Positions 63,545 to 64,000 of a stretch of DNA of 64,000 bases are shown here, one piece after another; the stretch's first letter is position 1, and every line of letters begins with the position of its first letter. Under the pieces are notes generated by a model. That model saw only the letters and a program-made list of their open reading frames with translations, searched no databases and was not told the origin of the DNA. The stretch comes from Halomonas sp. THAF5a (lineage in GTDB: Bacteria > Pseudomonadota > Gammaproteobacteria > Pseudomonadales > Halomonadaceae): positions 186,001 to 250,000 of the forward strand of contig NZ_CP045417.1 in the NCBI RefSeq assembly GCF_009363755.1, written 5' to 3'. The position numbers and the translations under genes were made by a program.

Positions 63545-64000
63545 TCACGCGTCGCGCGGCGTCCTCGGCAGCGAGGCCGTGACCCGCAGCCCGCCGCCCG
63601 GAGCCTCGTCGAGGCGCAGCTCGCCGCGGTGGCGCTGCAGCAGGCGATCGACGATGGAGAGCCCCAGGCCGGCCCCGGCGCCGGGGCCGCCGCGGTGGAA
63701 GCGTGCCAGCACCTGCTGGCGCTGCTCGGCCGGAATGCCCGGCCCCTGGTCCTCGACGGTGATCGTCACGGCGTCGTGGCCGGCGCTGAGCATGACGCGG
63801 ATCAGCGCGCCCGCGGGCGAGTGCTGAAGGGCGTTGCCGACCAGGTTCTGCAGCAGGGTGTCGACCGTGCCGGGCTCCACGTCCAGTCGCCAGTCCGCCG
63901 TCTCGTCGGCCTCCAGCTGCAGCTCCTGGCGGCCCTCCACGGCCAGCGGCATCAGCTTGGCCAGCGCCTCGCGCACCTCGGGCAGCAGGGCGATCTCGCG
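63545..64000 (-). CDS. Sensor histidine kinase, C-terminal part (truncated by window end)
   Basis: At least 151 residues of the C-terminal catalytic domain; the frame remains open at base 64000, so sensor and H-box regions are outside. N-box LLQNLVGNALQHSP, G1 VEDQGPGIP, F-box FHRGG, and G2 GLGLSIVDRLLQRHRGELRLDEAPGGGL are intact. The pattern resembles QseC/EnvZ-type kinases of two-component systems. Partner regulator not visible. Confidence 0.9.
   Translation of the reverse strand, partial: REIALLPEVREALAKLMPLAVEGRQELQLEADETADWRLDVEPGTVDTLLQNLVGNALQHSPAGALIRVMLSAGHDAVTITVEDQGPGIPAEQRQQVLARFHRGGPGAGAGLGLSIVDRLLQRHRGELRLDEAPGGGLRVTASLPRTPRDA

Overview
The window is 64 kb of high-GC, gene-dense bacterial DNA. 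The gene set and its arrangement suggest a marine or halophilic gammaproteobacterium of the Halomonas/Halomonadaceae type. This rests on the split class II ribonucleotide reductase (nrdJa/nrdJb), the Pseudomonas-like nar and nor loci, the aap transporter, FolE2/DksA2-type zinc backup genes and a DNR-type regulator. The organism name is an inference. I saw no rRNA or tRNA genes, insertion sequences, prophage or CRISPR array.

Region 1 (1-15.8 kb): the 3' part of nrdJa, then nrdJb; the anaerobic ubiquinone hydroxylation pair ubiU-ubiV facing a globin; a trans-sulfuration PLP enzyme; flavohaemoglobin hmp with an NsrR box; a YIP1 membrane protein divergent from a MarR regulator; nnrS behind a perfect ANR/DNR box; two small genes (SirB2 type and CMD type); and the four-gene aapJQMP general amino-acid ABC transporter.

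Region 2 (15.8-40.5 kb): a nitrate/NO respiration island. norCBQD (ANR/DNR box plus NsrR box) converges on a norE-type group. Then come narK2-narK1 (ANR box plus NarL 7-2-7 site), narXL, a divergent NarK-like MFS protein, narGHJI, a parvulin and moaB-moeA-dnr (DNR-like box). No nitrite reductase or N2O reductase lies inside the window. Together these genes take up nitrate, reduce it to nitrite, make the Mo cofactor, sense nitrate and NO, and detoxify or respire NO. nrdJab and ubiUV supply dNTPs and ubiquinone without O2.

Region 3 (40.4-44.3 kb): a DGC-domain zinc protein, a TSUP permease, a D,D-carboxypeptidase with a SPOR domain and an EamA transporter.

Region 4 (44.3-59.4 kb): a zinc-starvation island. 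A Zur box lies between a DUF1826 gene and a tightly packed run: His-rich outer-membrane barrel, dksA2, two COG0523 GTPases, folE2, hisI, cysS, thrS and a dihydroorotase. It is followed by a His-rich small protein, luxS and divergent znuCB/znuA with a second Zur box. The run combines zinc capture, zinc chaperones, zinc-free replacements and duplicate zinc enzymes.

Region 5 (59.4-64 kb): thiM-thiE behind a TPP riboswitch, a small membrane protein, a SulP transporter divergent from a ribbon-helix-helix protein, and the 3' end of a histidine kinase.

The most unusual non-coding signal is a family of three ~110-bp imperfect palindromes (1701-1806, 18687-18803, 36824-36932). Each sits between two same-direction genes of a functional unit, in the same orientation. 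Outer-stem pairing is kept by compensatory and G-U changes, so they probably act as folded RNA in the transcript. The only gene-free stretch of about 300 bases is 9111-9411; it holds GC hairpins after marR and the nnrS promoter with its ANR box.
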